Positions 46,028-57,859 of a stretch of 64,000 nucleotides of DNA are shown here, piece after piece; the stretch's first letter is position 1; every line of letters begins with the position of its first letter. The notes beneath the pieces were generated by a model that saw only the letters and a list, made by a program, of their open reading frames with translations, was not told where the DNA came from and did not search any database. Both the position numbers and the translations under genes were made by a program. The stretch is from CADEED01 sp963842515 (GTDB taxonomy: Bacteria > Pseudomonadota > Gammaproteobacteria > Steroidobacterales > Steroidobacteraceae): contig CAWJGO010000003.1 of NCBI GenBank assembly GCA_963842515.1, forward strand, positions 310,001 to 374,000. The letters run 5' to 3'.

Positions 46028-46444
46028 ATGAAAACCGTGTTGACTGCACTCGCCCTCGCCATGCTGCTCGGAACCAATGCTTTTGCCACCGGCAACCAGG
46101 AATGTTCGGCGCGCATGCTCGCCGGCCGCTGGATGTTCGCCACCGACGTCGGCAAACAGACCTTCTTTCCCGGCGGCGACATCACCGCCATCGGCACCTT
46201 CCATGTCGATCGTCAGGGCAAATTGAAAGGTGTGTTCGATGCCAACGTCGCCGGCTGGATGTTCCTGCCCGGCGTCAAGTTCACCGGCGGCTTCGTCGTG
46301 AATCCGGATTGCACGGGCACGCTCACTTTTGTGACCGCGAATGGAAACTCGCGCACCGACTCCATCATCATCGTCGATGATCGCATTCGCGGCATGTCAC
46401 AAAACGTGCAGTTCGTCTGGACCTACGAGGCGCGCAGGATGTAG
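46028..46444 (+). CDS. Small secreted protein, function unknown
   Basis: A 138-residue protein with a signal peptide (LTALALAMLLGTNAFA) and a mature part rich in Gly and aromatic residues (MLAGRWMFATDVG, VAGWMFLPGVKFTGGFVV, CTGTLTFVTANG). The pattern resembles small lipocalin- or beta-barrel-like secreted proteins. Two cysteines could form a disulfide. AGGTAGGCCT lies before the ATG. No family is recognised, and there is no operon partner. Confidence 0.75.
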   Translation: MKTVLTALALAMLLGTNAFATGNQECSARMLAGRWMFATDVGKQTFFPGGDITAIGTFHVDRQGKLKGVFDANVAGWMFLPGVKFTGGFVVNPDCTGTLTFVTANGNSRTDSIIIVDDRIRGMSQNVQFVWTYEARRM

Positions 46445-46495
46445 GAGCGTCGAGGAATGTTCGCTTCACCGCGACTGATGACGGCGCCTCGAAAC

Positions 46496-46525
46496 AAAAA
46501 ACCCCCGGCAGTTTCCCGCCGGGGG
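46496..46525 (-). terminator. Rho-independent terminator of groES-groEL
   Basis: An 8-bp stem CCCCCGGC/GCCGGGGG with an 8-base loop is followed, on the minus strand, by six T residues. It lies about 60 bases past the groEL stop. Its design copies the terminator at 2232. Confidence 0.9.
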
Positions 46526-46582
46526 TCTTCTATCTACTCAGCTAGACGCTGAGCGTCGGACCGTAACGAGCCTTGCGGCTCC

Positions 46583-48229
<1,647 letters not shown>

Positions 48230-48231
48230 GA

Positions 48232-48525
48232 TTATTTGCCCTCAATGACGGCCATGACGTCTTCTTCACGCATGACCACGAGATCATCTCCGTCCACCTT
48301 CACTTCGGTGCCGGAGTACTTGCCGAACAGGATCTTGTCGCCGACTTTCACGTCGAGCGGACGGACGTTGCCGTCTTCCAGAATCTTGCCCTTGCCTACC
48401 GCTACGATCTTGCCCTGTACGGGCTTCTCGGCGGCCGAGTCCGGAATCACGATGCCGCCGGCGGAAACGCGCTCTTCTTCGAGACGCTTCACGATCACGC
48501 GGTCATGAAGAGGACGAATCTTCAT
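48232..48525 (-). CDS. groES: Co-chaperonin GroES
   Basis: A 97-residue co-chaperonin that caps the GroEL ring. It matches the family end to end: MKIRPLHDRVIVKRLEEE, AGGIVIPDSAAEKP with the mobile-loop region, GKILEDGNVRPLDVKVGDKI, FGKYSGTEVKVDG and the end VMAVIEGK. AAGGAG lies eight bases before the ATG. Only two bases separate its stop from the groEL start. A CIRCE-like dyad sits 61 bases upstream. The frame is intact. Confidence 0.98.
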   Translation of the reverse strand: MKIRPLHDRVIVKRLEEERVSAGGIVIPDSAAEKPVQGKIVAVGKGKILEDGNVRPLDVKVGDKILFGKYSGTEVKVDGDDLVVMREEDVMAVIEGK

Positions 48526-48585
48526 GGGTTCGCTCCTTAAATTGAGTGTTGAGTGGAAACTGGTTGAGTCGCTGGAGGCGGGCTA

Positions 48586-48612
48586 TTAGCACTCTCCCCC
48601 GGCGGCTGCTAA
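48586..48612. promoter_or_regulatory. CIRCE-like operator upstream of groES
   Basis: TTAGCACTC, nine bases, then GGCTGCTAA. The left arm is the exact CIRCE half-site, and the right arm differs from GAGTGCTAA at two positions. CIRCE is the operator of the heat-shock repressor HrcA and is usually found before groESL. HrcA is not in the window. Confidence 0.85.
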
Positions 48613-48806
48613 TTGTATGTGGCGAAGCCTGGCTTTGCAAGCCGAGACGGGTCTTTATTTGCTCCTGCGGGCCTCCGGCTGCAATTCGGGGCCCGAATTG
48701 CGGGTCAGATCGAAGCACGCCTCCGCCTGCCTCCGCCATCATCCGGCCGATTCACTGCGTGCATATGTCGCATAGCATTGCGGGCCCGCGAGCCCTGGAG
48801 GTGTCG

Positions 48807-51049
48807 ATGAGCGCCAAGAAAGCTCCTCGCCCTGGTCGCCCTCGCGGTCCTGCTGGCGGGCCGCGCCCTCGCGATCGGTGAAGACGAGTTCCTCGACCCG
48901 GAAGACGCCTTCAAATACACGGTGACCGCCGACGAGGCGAACGTCACCGTCGAGTGGCGCGCGACCAAGGGCTACTACCTCTACAAGAAGCGCATGGGCC
49001 TTGCGGCCGCGACCCCCGGCGTCACGCGTGGGCGATCCGGTCTACCCCAAGGGCGAGATCCACAAGGACGAGTACTTCGGCGAACAGGAAGTTTTCCGCG
49101 GCACATTCAAGGTGAGCGCGCCGCTCAAGGGCGCGAAGGCCGGCGACACGATCGCGCTCAAGCTCAAGTGGCAGGGCTGCGCGGATGCGGGCCTGTGTTA
49201 TCCGCCGAGCGTGTGGGACGCCACCGCCAAGGTGGCCGCCGCGACGCACGGCGCAACCGCCGACGAGATCTTCGACGCAGCCGAAGCCCGCGGTCGACAG
49301 GGCGAAGAGGAATTCCTCGATCCCGAAGTCGCGTTCGTGCTCACGGGCGACGCGCGGACGACCGAACGACATCGCAGCTCAACTGGCGCATCGCCGAGGG
49401 TTACTACCTCTACAAGCAGCGCATCAAGCTCGAGCCGGCGAACGCCGCGCAGCCGGTCGGCGCGCTGGTGCTGCCCAAGGGCGAGGCGCACAGCGACGAA
49501 TATTTCGGTGAGCAGGAGGTCTATCGCGCAGAGCCTCGACGCCTCGTTCTCGGTGCCGCCGTCGGATGCGAAGACCGTCGACGTGAAGGTGACCTACCAG
49601 GGCTGCGCGGACGCGGGCCTGTGTTATCCGCCGATCACCAAGACGCTGTCGATCTCGCTCGAAGGCGCGCCCGCGGCGCGGCCGACCGCGGCGGCGCCGG
49701 CGAGCCGGCGGCTACGTCTCCGAGCAGGACAGCTTCGCCGCGAAGATCGCGAACGGCAACCTGTCGCTGGTGCTCGCCGTCGTTCTTCGGCGGCGGGCTG
49801 CTGCTGGCGTTCACGCCCTGCGTGCTGCCGATGGTGCCGATCCTGTCGGGCATCATCGCGGGCGGCGGCGAGAACATGTCGACGCGCCGCGCGTTCTTGC
49901 TGTCGTTGAGCTACGTGCTCGGCATGGCGTTCACGTACGCCGCCGTGGGCGTCGCCGTCGGCGCTGATCGGCCGGCGGCTTCAACCTGCAGGCCATCTTC
50001 AACCAGCCGTGGATCATCGTGCTGTTCGCGCTGCTGTTCGTGGTGCTGGCGCGCGTCGATGTTCGGCGCTGTTCACCATCGAGATGCCGAGCTTCATCCA
50101 GACGCGGCTGAGCGAGCGAGAGCAACAAGCAGCAGGCGGGCACGTACATCGGCGTCGGCGTCATGGGCGCGCTGTCGGCGCTCATCGTCTCGGCCTGCGT
50201 CGCGCCGCGCGCTGATCGCGCGCGCTGACCTTCATCAGCCAGACCGGCGACGTGGTGCGCGGCGGCGCCGCGCTGTTCGTCATCGAGCTCGGCATGGGCA
50301 CGCCGCTGCTGCTGGTCGGCGCGTCGGCGGGCGCGCTGCTGCCGCGCGCCGGCGCGTGGATGGACACGATCAAGAATCTGTTCGGCGTGATGTTCCTCGC
50401 GCGTGGCCGCGTGGCTGTTGTCGCGCATCGTGCCGGGCTGGCGCGAGCATGCTGCTGTGGGCGGTGCCCGGCGTTCGTCGCTGGCCTGGGTGTTGTGGCG
50501 TGCGCGCGCCGAAGACCGCGCCGGCGCGCAACGTCTGTCGCGCGCGCTCGGCGTCGTCGTCGCGGCGTCTATGGCGTGGCTGCTGATCGTCGGCGCGCGC
50601 GCTCGGCAGCACGAATCCGCTGCGCGCCGATTCCGCGCTCGTCGGCGCAAGGCAGAAGCAGCTCGAGTTCAAGCGCATCAAGACCGTCGCGGATCTCGAG
50701 CGCGAAGTCGCGGCCGCGAAGGCCGCCGGCAAGTCCGTGATGCTCGACTTCTATGCGGACTGGTGCGTGTCCTGCAAAGAGATGGAACACAACACGTTCA
50801 CCGTGCCGGACGGTGCAGGCCGCGCTCGCGCAACACCGTGCTGCTGCAGGCGGACGTCACCGAGAACGACGACGACGGACCAGGCGCTGCTGCAAGCACT
50901 TCGGCATCTTCGGCCCGCCGACCATCGCTTTCTATGGCGCTGACGGAGAGGAACGGCGAAACTTCCGCGTCGTCGGATTCATGAAGGCTGCGGAGTTCGC
51001 GGCCGTGGTCCGGCAAGCGGTCGCCCCGGCGACTCAACCCGCAACGTGA
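48807..51049 (+). CDS. dsbD: Thiol:disulfide interchange protein DsbD with two N-terminal domains, frames broken by consensus doublets
   Basis: An inner-membrane protein that passes electrons from cytoplasmic thioredoxin to the periplasm. After a signal peptide (LLALVALAVLLAGRALA) there are two successive nDsbD domains, each with YFGEQEV and the Cys pair QGCADAGLCYPP. The transmembrane domain follows (LLLAFTPCVLPMVPILSGI, VSACVAP) and then a C-terminal thioredoxin domain (MLDFYADWCVSCKEMEHNTF). The frame is broken many times, mainly by extra bases at third positions (48822, 49027, 49364, 49377, 49531, 49779). The ATG at 48807 follows GGAGG. The first GTG of the next gene overlaps its stop. 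It is the start of the gammaproteobacterial dsbD-aroQ-accBC cluster. Confidence 0.92.
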
Positions 51050-51781
51050 CGCAACTGAATCCGCGAGCACCGCGAGCTGCTGCTCGCGGCGCTGCTCATT
51101 TTCGCCGCCGGCGTCGCTTGGCTACGTCGCGTATCGAGCTGCAGCCGCTCACGGCAGATCGGCGTCTCCGGCGCGCCGAGCCGCGCCGCCGCCGCGCGCT
51201 GGCGGCCGACGCCGCAGCCGAAGCCGCCGCCGAAGAAGATCCGTCCCCGACACGCTTCCCGACATCACGCTGGCGGACCTGGACGGCAAGCCCACGAAGC
51301 TCGTCGAGCTTCGGCGGCCGGCCGCTGATGGTGAATTTCTGGGCGACCTGGTGTGCGCCCTGCCGGCGCGAGATCCCGCTGCTCAATAAGATAAGGATGC
51401 AGCGCAAGGCGCAGAACGCCGAGATCGTGGGAGTTGCCGTCGATTTCAGAGACGATGTGCTCGAGTTCGTGAAAAAGATGCCCATCAACTACCCGTTGCT
51501 GATCGGCGAGGAGGACGGCTTGGCGGCGGCCGAGGCCTTCGGCATGGGCATGGCCTTCCCGTTCTCCGTGTTCGTGGACAGCCAGAACCGCATCCTGACG
51601 ATCAAGATTGGCGAGTTACACGAAGATGAGGCCAATTTCGCGTTCGATCGGCTGCGGGATATCGACAATGGCGTCCTGACGCGCGAGGCGGCCCAGGCGG
51701 CTGTCGCCGACGCGTTCCGGGAGATGGCCGCGCGAACGCGCCCAGAACGAAGCCGAAGCCGGCCCGACCGACGCGAATTAG
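51046..51781 (+). CDS. TlpA/ResA-like membrane-anchored thioredoxin, frames broken
   Basis: A periplasmic thiol-disulfide reductase of about 240 residues. The GTG at 51046 overlaps the dsbD stop. Reading across doublets gives an N-terminal anchor (ELLLAALLIFAAGVAGYVA), an Ala/Pro/Arg linker and then the thioredoxin-like domain: LPDITLADLDGKPTKLVE, LMVNFWATWCAPCRREIPLL (active site CAPC), EIVGVAVDF and AFGMGMAFPFSVFVD. The end is restored by one doublet (GCG-C-GAA) to reach TAG at 51779. The role fits cytochrome c maturation or delivery of reductant from DsbD. Confidence 0.87.
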
Positions 51782-51875
51782 ACGCCGATCGCGGCAGATT
51801 GCCGAAAACCGCGCACGTTACCCGCCGATTACGGTAAATTCGCCGCCTTCACGACCTGGGGAGCTCGAAGGCCTT

Positions 51876-52344
51876 ATGGCGCGACTCTTATTACTCAACG
51901 GCCCGAACCTGAACCTGCTGGGCCAGCGCGAGCCCGAGGTCTACGGCTCGGACACGCTGGCCGCCATCGAGGAACGCGCCAAGAACGCCGCGCCCGAGCT
52001 CGGCCACGAGCTCGTCGCCTTCCAGAGCAATGCCGAGCACGAGCTCATCGACCGCATCCAGACCGCCAGGGCCAACGGCATCGCCTTCGCCATCATCAAT
52101 CCGGGCGGCTTCACCCACACCAGCGTCGCGCTGCGCGACGCGCTGCTCGGCGTGAAGCTGCCGTTCATCGAAGTGCACCTGTCGAACACGTTCGCGCGCG
52201 AGAAATTCCGCCACCACTCGTATTTCTCGGACATCGCCGTGGGCTGCATCGTCGGCCTCGGCGCGCTGGGCTACGAGCTCGCCGTCCAGGCCGCCGCCGC
52301 GCGCCTCGCCAAGACCGATCAGCGTTCAACGAAGGGAGTCCGCA
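51876..52344 (+). CDS. aroQ: 3-dehydroquinate dehydratase, type II
   Basis: Shikimate-pathway enzyme converting 3-dehydroquinate to 3-dehydroshikimate. It starts MARLLLLNGPNLNLLGQREP with the catalytic loop residues, then INPGGFTHTSVALRDAL, FIEVHLSNTFAREKFRHHSY and CIVGLGALGYELAV, the full type II signature. The domain ends near 52305. No stop codon appears before the accB start at 52345 in this frame, and the frame runs on inside accB, so the true stop was probably lost to a consensus error. The end given is the base before accB. Confidence 0.95.
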
Positions 52345-52814
52345 TTGGACATTCGCAAAGTCAAGAAACTCATCGAACTACTCGAGGAGTCGGGCATCGC
52401 CGAAATCGAGATCAAGGAAGGCGAGGAAGCGGTGCGCATCAGCCGCATGCCCACCGGCGCAGTCGTGCACGCACATGCGCGCCGCATGATGCACGCGCCC
52501 GTCGCCGCCGCGCGCCGCGCCGCCGCGGCCGCCACCGCCGCGCGGCGGCGCGCCCGCCGCGCCCGCGCGCCGCGCGAACGAACACGTCGTCGCCGCGCCG
52601 ATGGTCGGCACGTTCTACGCCGCGCGCCTCGCCCGGCGCGAAGCCGTTCGTCGAGATCGGCAGCGAGGTCAAGGAAGGCCAGGTGCTCTGCATCATCGAA
52701 GCGATGAAGATGATGAACCAGATCGAGAGCGACAAGGCCGGCAAGGTCACCGCGATCATGGCCACGAACGGCGATCCGGTGGAATTCGGCCAGCCGCTGT
52801 TCGTCATCGAATAA
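52345..52814 (+). CDS. accB: Biotin carboxyl carrier protein of acetyl-CoA carboxylase, frames broken
   Basis: The biotinylated carrier subunit of acetyl-CoA carboxylase in fatty-acid synthesis. A TTG at 52345, preceded by AAGGGAG, starts MDIRKVKKLIELLEESGIAE. An Ala/Pro/Arg linker follows, then the biotinyl domain: APMVGTFYA and CIIEAMKMMNQIE with the biotin-accepting Lys. The interval of 470 bases minus two extra bases gives 155 residues, the usual size. One doublet is GCG-C-GCC near 52632. The accC start lies eight bases after its stop. Confidence 0.95.
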
Positions 52815-52822
52815 GCGCGCGC

Positions 52823-54172
52823 ATGCTCGACAAAATCGTCATCGCCAATCGCGGCGAGATCGCGCTGCGCATCCTGCGCGCCTGCCGCGAGCTCGGCATC
52901 AAGACGGTCGCCGTGCATTCCACGGCCGACTACAACCTCAAGCACGTGCTGCTGGCCGACGAATCGGTCTGCATCGGCCCGCCGCCGTCGCAGAAGAGCT
53001 ACCTCAACATGCCGGCGATCATCAGCGCGGCCGAGGTCACCGACGCGGTGGGCATCCATCCCGGCTACGGCTTCCTCTCCGAGAACGCCGACTTCGCCGA
53101 GCGCGTCGAGAAGAGCGGCTTCACGTTCATCGGCCCGCGCGCCGACGTGATCCGCATGATGGGCGACAAGGTTTCGGCCATCAACGTCATGAAGAAGGCC
53201 GGCGTGCCCTGCGTGCCGGGCTCCGGCGGCCCGCTGGGCGACGTGCCGGAAGAGAACCTCCGCATCGCGCGCGAGATCGGCTACCCGGTGATCATCAAGG
53301 CCTCGGGCGGCGGCGGCGGCCGCGGCATGCGCGTCGTGCACAGCGAGGCCGCGCTGCTCAACGCCATCGCGGTCACCAAGGCCGAGGCGCCGCGCGGCGT
53401 TCGGCAACGACCAGGTCTACATGGAGAAATTCCTCGAGCGCCCGCGGCACATCGAGTTCCAGGTGCTGGCCGACAACTACGGCAACGTGATCCACCTCGG
53501 CGAACGCGACTGCTCCATGCAGCGCCGCCACCAGAAGGTGATCGAGGAAGCGCCGGCGCCCGGGCATCACGCCGCAGCAGCGCGAGACGATGGGCGAGCG
53601 CGTGCGTCGAGGCCTGCAAGGCGGTCGGCTACCGCAGCGCCGGCACGCTCGAGTTCCTCTACCAGGACGACGAGTTCTACTTCATCGAGATGAACACGCG
53701 CATCCAGGTCGAGCATCCGGTGACCGAGCTGATCACGGGCATCGACCTCGTGAAGGCGCAGCTGCATGATCGCCGCGGGCGAGAAGCTGCAGTACACGCA
53801 GAAGGACATCAAGCTCACGCGGCCACGCGATCGAGTGCCGCATCAACGCCGAGGACGCGAAGACCTTCATGCCCTCGCCCGGGCCCGATCAAGCTGTGGC
53901 ACGCGCCCGGCGGGCCGGGCGTCCGCGTGGATAGCCACATCTACTCCGGCTACAACGTGCCGCCGCACTACGATTCGCTGATCGCCAAGGTCATCGCCTA
54001 CGGCGACACGCGCGAAACCGCGATCGCCCGCATGCGCAATGCGCTGGCGGAGATGGTGGTCGAGGGCATCAAGACCAACATGGCGCTGCACCAGGAAATC
54101 TTCACGCACCAGGCGTTCCGCACGGGTGGGCAGGACATCCACTACCTGGAGCGCCGACTCGGCCTGAAGTAG
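52823..54172 (+). CDS. accC: Biotin carboxylase, frames broken by consensus doublets
   Basis: The ATP-dependent biotin carboxylase subunit of acetyl-CoA carboxylase. Clear motifs: MLDKIVIANRGEIALRILRA, GIHPGYGFLSENADFAE, KASGGGGGRGMRVVHSE (ATP-grasp glycine loop), ERDCSMQRRHQKVIEEAP and FIEMNTRIQVEHPVTE with the catalytic residues. Bases 52823-53390 are unbroken. After that six single extra bases at third positions (such as CGC-G-GCG at 53396, CTG-C-ATG at 53765, CGG-C-CAC at 53823) disturb the frame. Their sum of six keeps the final frame equal to the first. Corrected length is 447 residues, normal for AccC. Confidence 0.96.
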   Translation: MLDKIVIANRGEIALRILRACRELGIKTVAVHSTADYNLKHVLLADESVCIGPPPSQKSYLNMPAIISAAEVTDAVGIHPGYGFLSENADFAERVEKSGFTFIGPRADVIRMMGDKVSAINVMKKAGVPCVPGSGGPLGDVPEENLRIAREIGYPVIIKASGGGGGRGMRVVHSEAALLNAIAVTKAEAPRGVRQRPGLHGEIPRAPAAHRVPGAGRQLRQRDPPRRTRLLHAAPPPEGDRGSAGARASRRSSARRWASACVEACKAVGYRSAGTLEFLYQDDEFYFIEMNTRIQVEHPVTELITGIDLVKAQLHDRRGREAAVHAEGHQAHAATRSSAASTPRTRRPSCPRPGPIKLWHAPGGPGVRVDSHIYSGYNVPPHYDSLIAKVIAYGDTRETAIARMRNALAEMVVEGIKTNMALHQEIFTHQAFRTGGQDIHYLERRLGLK

Positions 54173-54182
54173 TCAGGCACGC

Positions 54183-55077
54183 GTGCCGCAGCTCGCTCTC
54201 ACGCTGGATCTCGACGGGCTCGATGCCGAGCGCGTCGAAGAGGCCTGCTTCGAATTCGGCGCGCGTCGCGGTCTCGTACACCGACCAGCGCGACGATCCG
54301 ATGCTCGAGCCCGCGCCCGGCGAATTCCGGCTCTGGCCGCACTCGCGCCTGCAGGCGCTGTTTCCGTTCGACACGTCGCCGGAGGAGCTCGTCGCGGGCC
54401 TGTCGCACGTGCTGCGCGTCGAGCCGGCGCGCTGCATCGCTCGAGACGCTGGCCGACCGCGTCTGGGAACGCGAATGGCTGCGCGACTTCCATCCCATGC
54501 GTTTCGGCCGGCGGCTGTGGGTCGCGCCGCATCATGCAGCACGTGCACACCGAAGGCGCGGTGATCGTGCGCCTCGATCCCGGGCCTCGCGTTCGGCACC
54601 GGCACCCACGCCACCACGGCGATGTGCCTGGCCTGGCTCGACGAACACGCCGCGCGCGGGCCAGCTCGCCATCGACTACGGCTGCGGCTCGGGCGTGCTG
54701 GCGGTGGCCGCCGTCGAAGCTCGGCGCGCGCGCGGCCTACGCCTTCGACATCGATCCGCAGGCGCTCACCGCGACGCGCGACAACGCGGCCGCCAACGAC
54801 GTCGCCGCGCAGGTGCACGTGGTCGACGACGGACGCGACGCTGCCGCGCGGGCGCCGACATCCTGCTGGCTAACATCCTGTGCGGCCCGCTGTGCGAGCT
54901 CGCGCCGCGCTTCGCCGCGCTGACGCGCGCCCGGCGGCCGGATCGTGCTCGCGGGCCTGCTCGAGCGCGCAGGCCGACGAGGTGACACGCGCGCACGCGC
55001 CGTGGTTTGATATCGCGCCTTTTGCGACGCGCGACGGCTGGACGGCGCTCACCGGCAGTCCGCCGAGCAGGAAGTAA
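54183..55077 (+). CDS. prmA: Ribosomal protein L11 methyltransferase, frames broken
   Basis: An AdoMet-dependent enzyme that methylates ribosomal protein L11. It starts with a GTG (VPQLALTLDLDGL) ten bases after accC. Across several frame changes the family sequence can be read: ETLADRVWEREWLRDFHPM, FGTGTHATTAMCLAWL, QLAIDYGCGSGVLAVAA (SAM-binding loop), AFDIDPQALTATRDNA and DILLANILCGPLCELA with the NxxL catalytic-loop pattern. It ends SPPSRK at TAA 55077. Position in the accC-prmA-dusB-fis cluster agrees. The breaks are mostly extra C or G at codon ends. Confidence 0.94.
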
Positions 55078-55083
55078 GCAGCC

Positions 55084-56479
55084 TTGTTCACCGTCTGTCC
55101 CAAATGCACGCTGACACTGGTCGTCACGACCGTGGATCTGCGCGCCGGACAGGGTTACGTGCGCTGCGGCCGCTGCGCGAACGTGTTCAACGCGCTCATC
55201 GCGCTGCGCGAAGGCGATCCGGCCGGCGGCATCTCCGACACCGCCAAGCGCCGCCTGCTCGAAACCGCACCCGACCATCGATCGAGCCCGCGCTCGGCGC
55301 CGGCGTGGCGATGGAGCCCGAGCCGGAGCCGGAACCTGCGCCGAGCCCGAGCCCGAACCGGAGCTCGCCGCCGAACCGGAATCGTCGCTGTACGCCGAGC
55401 CTCGAAGCCGGCCGAGCGCAGCCGAGGAATCGCTCGAGTTCGACGCCGCCGCCACCGACGTCTCCGACATTTTCATCTCGCCCTCCGAAGCCGAGCACGA
55501 CACGGGCTCGGGCAGCTACGAGGCCGTGGTGCTCGCCGAAGAGCCACCACCGGAGCGCGGAGCCCGAGCCGACCCGCGGCGCAGGACGATGATCCGGCGC
55601 ACACCGACACCATCGCCGCCGACGACTGGTCGCTGCTCGACGACGACGAACCGCCGGCCGACGCCGAATCGGTGATCGAAGAGTCGCCGCTTTCCGCGAG
55701 CCGCTCGGAGCCGGCGAAGCGCCCGTCGCCGCGACGCAGCCCGATCCTCGCCTGGGTCGAGGAAATGTTCGCGGAAGCCGAAGCGCAGGCCGACGCAGCG
55801 CGCACCGGCGAGCACCGGGCGCCGCGCGAGCGACTTCGACGCCGGACGAGCACGACGCGGCGGCCGCAGCGCCCGCGACAGCGCCGAGCACCGCAGCGCC
55901 GAGCGCGATGCGGCGCTCGAGCCGCTGCTCGAGCGCGCCCGCGTCGCACCGGCCGCCGTGGCAGTACGTGAGCGGCGTCGCGCGTGCTGGCGCTGCTGCT
56001 CGTGCTCCAGGTCGTCCACCACAACCGGCAGAGCCTCGCGCTGAGCCCGTCGTTCGGCCCGCTGGCCATCGACGGTCTACGGCTGGTTCGGCGTCACGCT
56101 GGTGCCGCGCTGGGACCTCACCGCGTATTCCGTCAAGCAGCTCGGCGCCGAACCGAAGGCGGCGAGGGCACGCTCCTGCGCGTGCGGCTGTCCCTGCAGA
56201 ACGACAGCGACGCGCGTGCAGCCACTGCCCTTGCTGCGCCTCACGCTGCAGGATCGTTACGGCAATGCGCGTCGCCACGCGCGACCTCGAGCCCGCGGAC
56301 TACCTGCCGCAAGCGCGTCGCGGAAGCGCCTGCTCGAGCCCGGCCAGCGCATCGACGCCGAGATGACGTGAACGATCCGGGCAAGGCCGCGGTCGGCTTC
56401 GAAATCGACGCGTGCCTGCGCGCCGAGAGCGGCGCCATCGGCTGCGCCAACGACGCACGGCGCCGCGCCGCGCTGCTGA
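55084..56479 (+). CDS. DUF3426 zinc-ribbon membrane protein, frames broken
   Basis: A protein of about 460 residues. It starts with an MJ0042-type zinc finger at the TTG 55084 (MFTVCPKCTLTLVV, then YVRCGRCANVFNAL, two CxxC pairs). A long acidic Pro/Glu/Ala-rich middle follows, then one membrane helix (LALLLVLQVVHHNR) and the C-terminal DUF3426 domain (LRVRLSLQNDSDARAQPLP, LQDRYGN, RDLEPADYL). This family sits between prmA and dusB in many Gammaproteobacteria. Function is unknown. The frame changes at many places, and the low-complexity middle makes exact repair uncertain. A TGA at 56477 gives the best end. Confidence 0.85.
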
Positions 56480-56497
56480 GCGCCGATCGCCGCTCGC

Positions 56498-57545
56498 ATG
56501 CGCATCGGTCCATACGAGCTGCAGCTCGAACGTCGTGCTCGCGCCGATGGCGGGCGTCACGGACCGCCCATTCCGCATGATCTGTGCCGCCAGCTCGGCG
56601 CGGGCCTCGCGGCCTCCGAGATGCTCACCTGTGACACGCGGCTGTGGAGCACGCCGAAGTCGCGGCGTGCGCATGGATCACGCGGGCGAGCCCGAGCCGC
56701 GCGTCGTGCAGCTCGCGGGCGCGGACCCGCGGCGCTCGCCGAAGCCGCGCGCCTCAACGTCGAGCTCGGCGCGCAGATCATCGACATCAACATGGGATGT
56801 CCCGCGAAAAAAGTGTGCAAGGCTGTGCGGCTCCGCGCTGCTCACGGACGAGCCGCTCGTCGCGCGAATTCTCGACGCGGTGGTGCGCGCAGTCGAGCGT
56901 GCCCGTGACGCTCAAGATCCGCACCGGCTGGAGTCGCGAGCGCGCAACGGCGTGCGCATCGCGCAATCGCTGAAGCGTGCGGCATTCCAGCGCTTGCCGT
57001 GCACGGCCGCACGCGCGAGGATTTTTATACGGCGCAGCGGAGTACGACACGATTCGCGAGATCAAATCGCGTGTGCAGAATTCCAGTATTCGCGAACGGT
57101 GATATCGATTCGCCGCAAAAAGCGCGCGCGGTGCTTGATTTCACGGCGCCGACGGAGTAATGATCGGCCGCGCGGCGCATGGCGCGCCATGGATTTTTCG
57201 CGCTGTCAATTCTTTTTTGATCTCACGGAAGAAATCGCGCGCCGCACTTCCACTCGCCGAAGTGCGTGCTATCATCCTCGCGCACCTCGAATCCCTGTAC
57301 GCTTTCTACGGCGAAGACACCGGGGTGCGAGTCGCACGCAAACATCTCGGTTGGTATTTCGAAACGTTGCCTGATCCGCCCGATGTCCGTCGGGAGTTGA
57401 TGGCAGCGTCGACTTCCGCGTCGCAGTTTGCGTTGGCGAAGAAAAGTCTCGTCGATGGGTGGGTCGCGATGAGACCGCCGTTGCAACCTGGGGAGGTATT
57501 GCAGCGTGCGTATGAGACGAAGGTGTTCAGGCTCGGGCACAGACG
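56498..57545 (+). CDS. dusB: tRNA-dihydrouridine synthase B, frames broken
   Basis: A flavin enzyme that reduces uridines in the tRNA D-arm. It starts MRIGPYELQ at 56498. Family motifs appear across frames: NVVLAPMAGVTDRPFRMIC, ELGAQIIDINMGCPAKKVC (with the catalytic Cys), LTDEPLVARILDAVV, AVHGRTRE and GVMIGRAAHGAPWIFRAV. From about 57160 to 57500 the frame is unbroken (VRAIILAHLESLYAFYGED, KHLGWYF). The stop is not clear; the coding sense runs to the fis start, so the end given is the base before fis. dusB-fis is the classical gammaproteobacterial operon. Confidence 0.93.
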
Positions 57546-57843
57546 ATGCGCAGCAAAGACGGCGAAAAATTCCGGCCTCGCAAGGATTCCGGTCGCAACG
57601 GCACGCTCGAAGTGCCGCTGCGCAACCACGCCGAACGCGCGCTCTGCACGATTACTTCTCGAGCCTGAACGGCCACCGGCCCGCGCACCTGTACGACCTG
57701 GTGCTGCGCGAGGTCGAAGAGCCGCTGTTCAAGGCGGTGCTCGACTACGCCGTCGGGCAACCAGAGCCGCGCCGCCGCGCATCCTCGGCATCAACCGCGG
57801 CACGCTGCGCAAGAAACTGCGCCAGTTCGGCCTGTCGGCCTGA
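57546..57843 (+). CDS. fis: DNA-binding protein Fis, frames broken
   Basis: A small nucleoid-associated protein of about 97 residues that bends DNA and regulates growth-phase genes. Reading across three breaks gives MRSKDGEKFRPRKD, TLEVPLRNHAERAL, HDYFSSLNGHRPAHLYDLVL, REVEEPLFKAVLDYAVG and the helix-turn-helix NQSRAARILGINRGTLRKKL, ending RQFGLSA. Two breaks are third-position doublets (GGG-C-AAC and GCC-G-CGC). It follows dusB as in E. coli. Confidence 0.94.
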
Positions 57844-57859
57844 ACGCAGAGCTGCGTCG

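Noticed and set aside
51876..52814. A single 312-codon frame joining aroQ to the biotinyl end of accB, as if a fusion enzyme.
   Set aside because: The middle of the frame is not accB in sense; it re-enters the accB frame only because two extra bases in accB shift it. The accB start, with its own ribosome binding site at 52345, is in a different frame.
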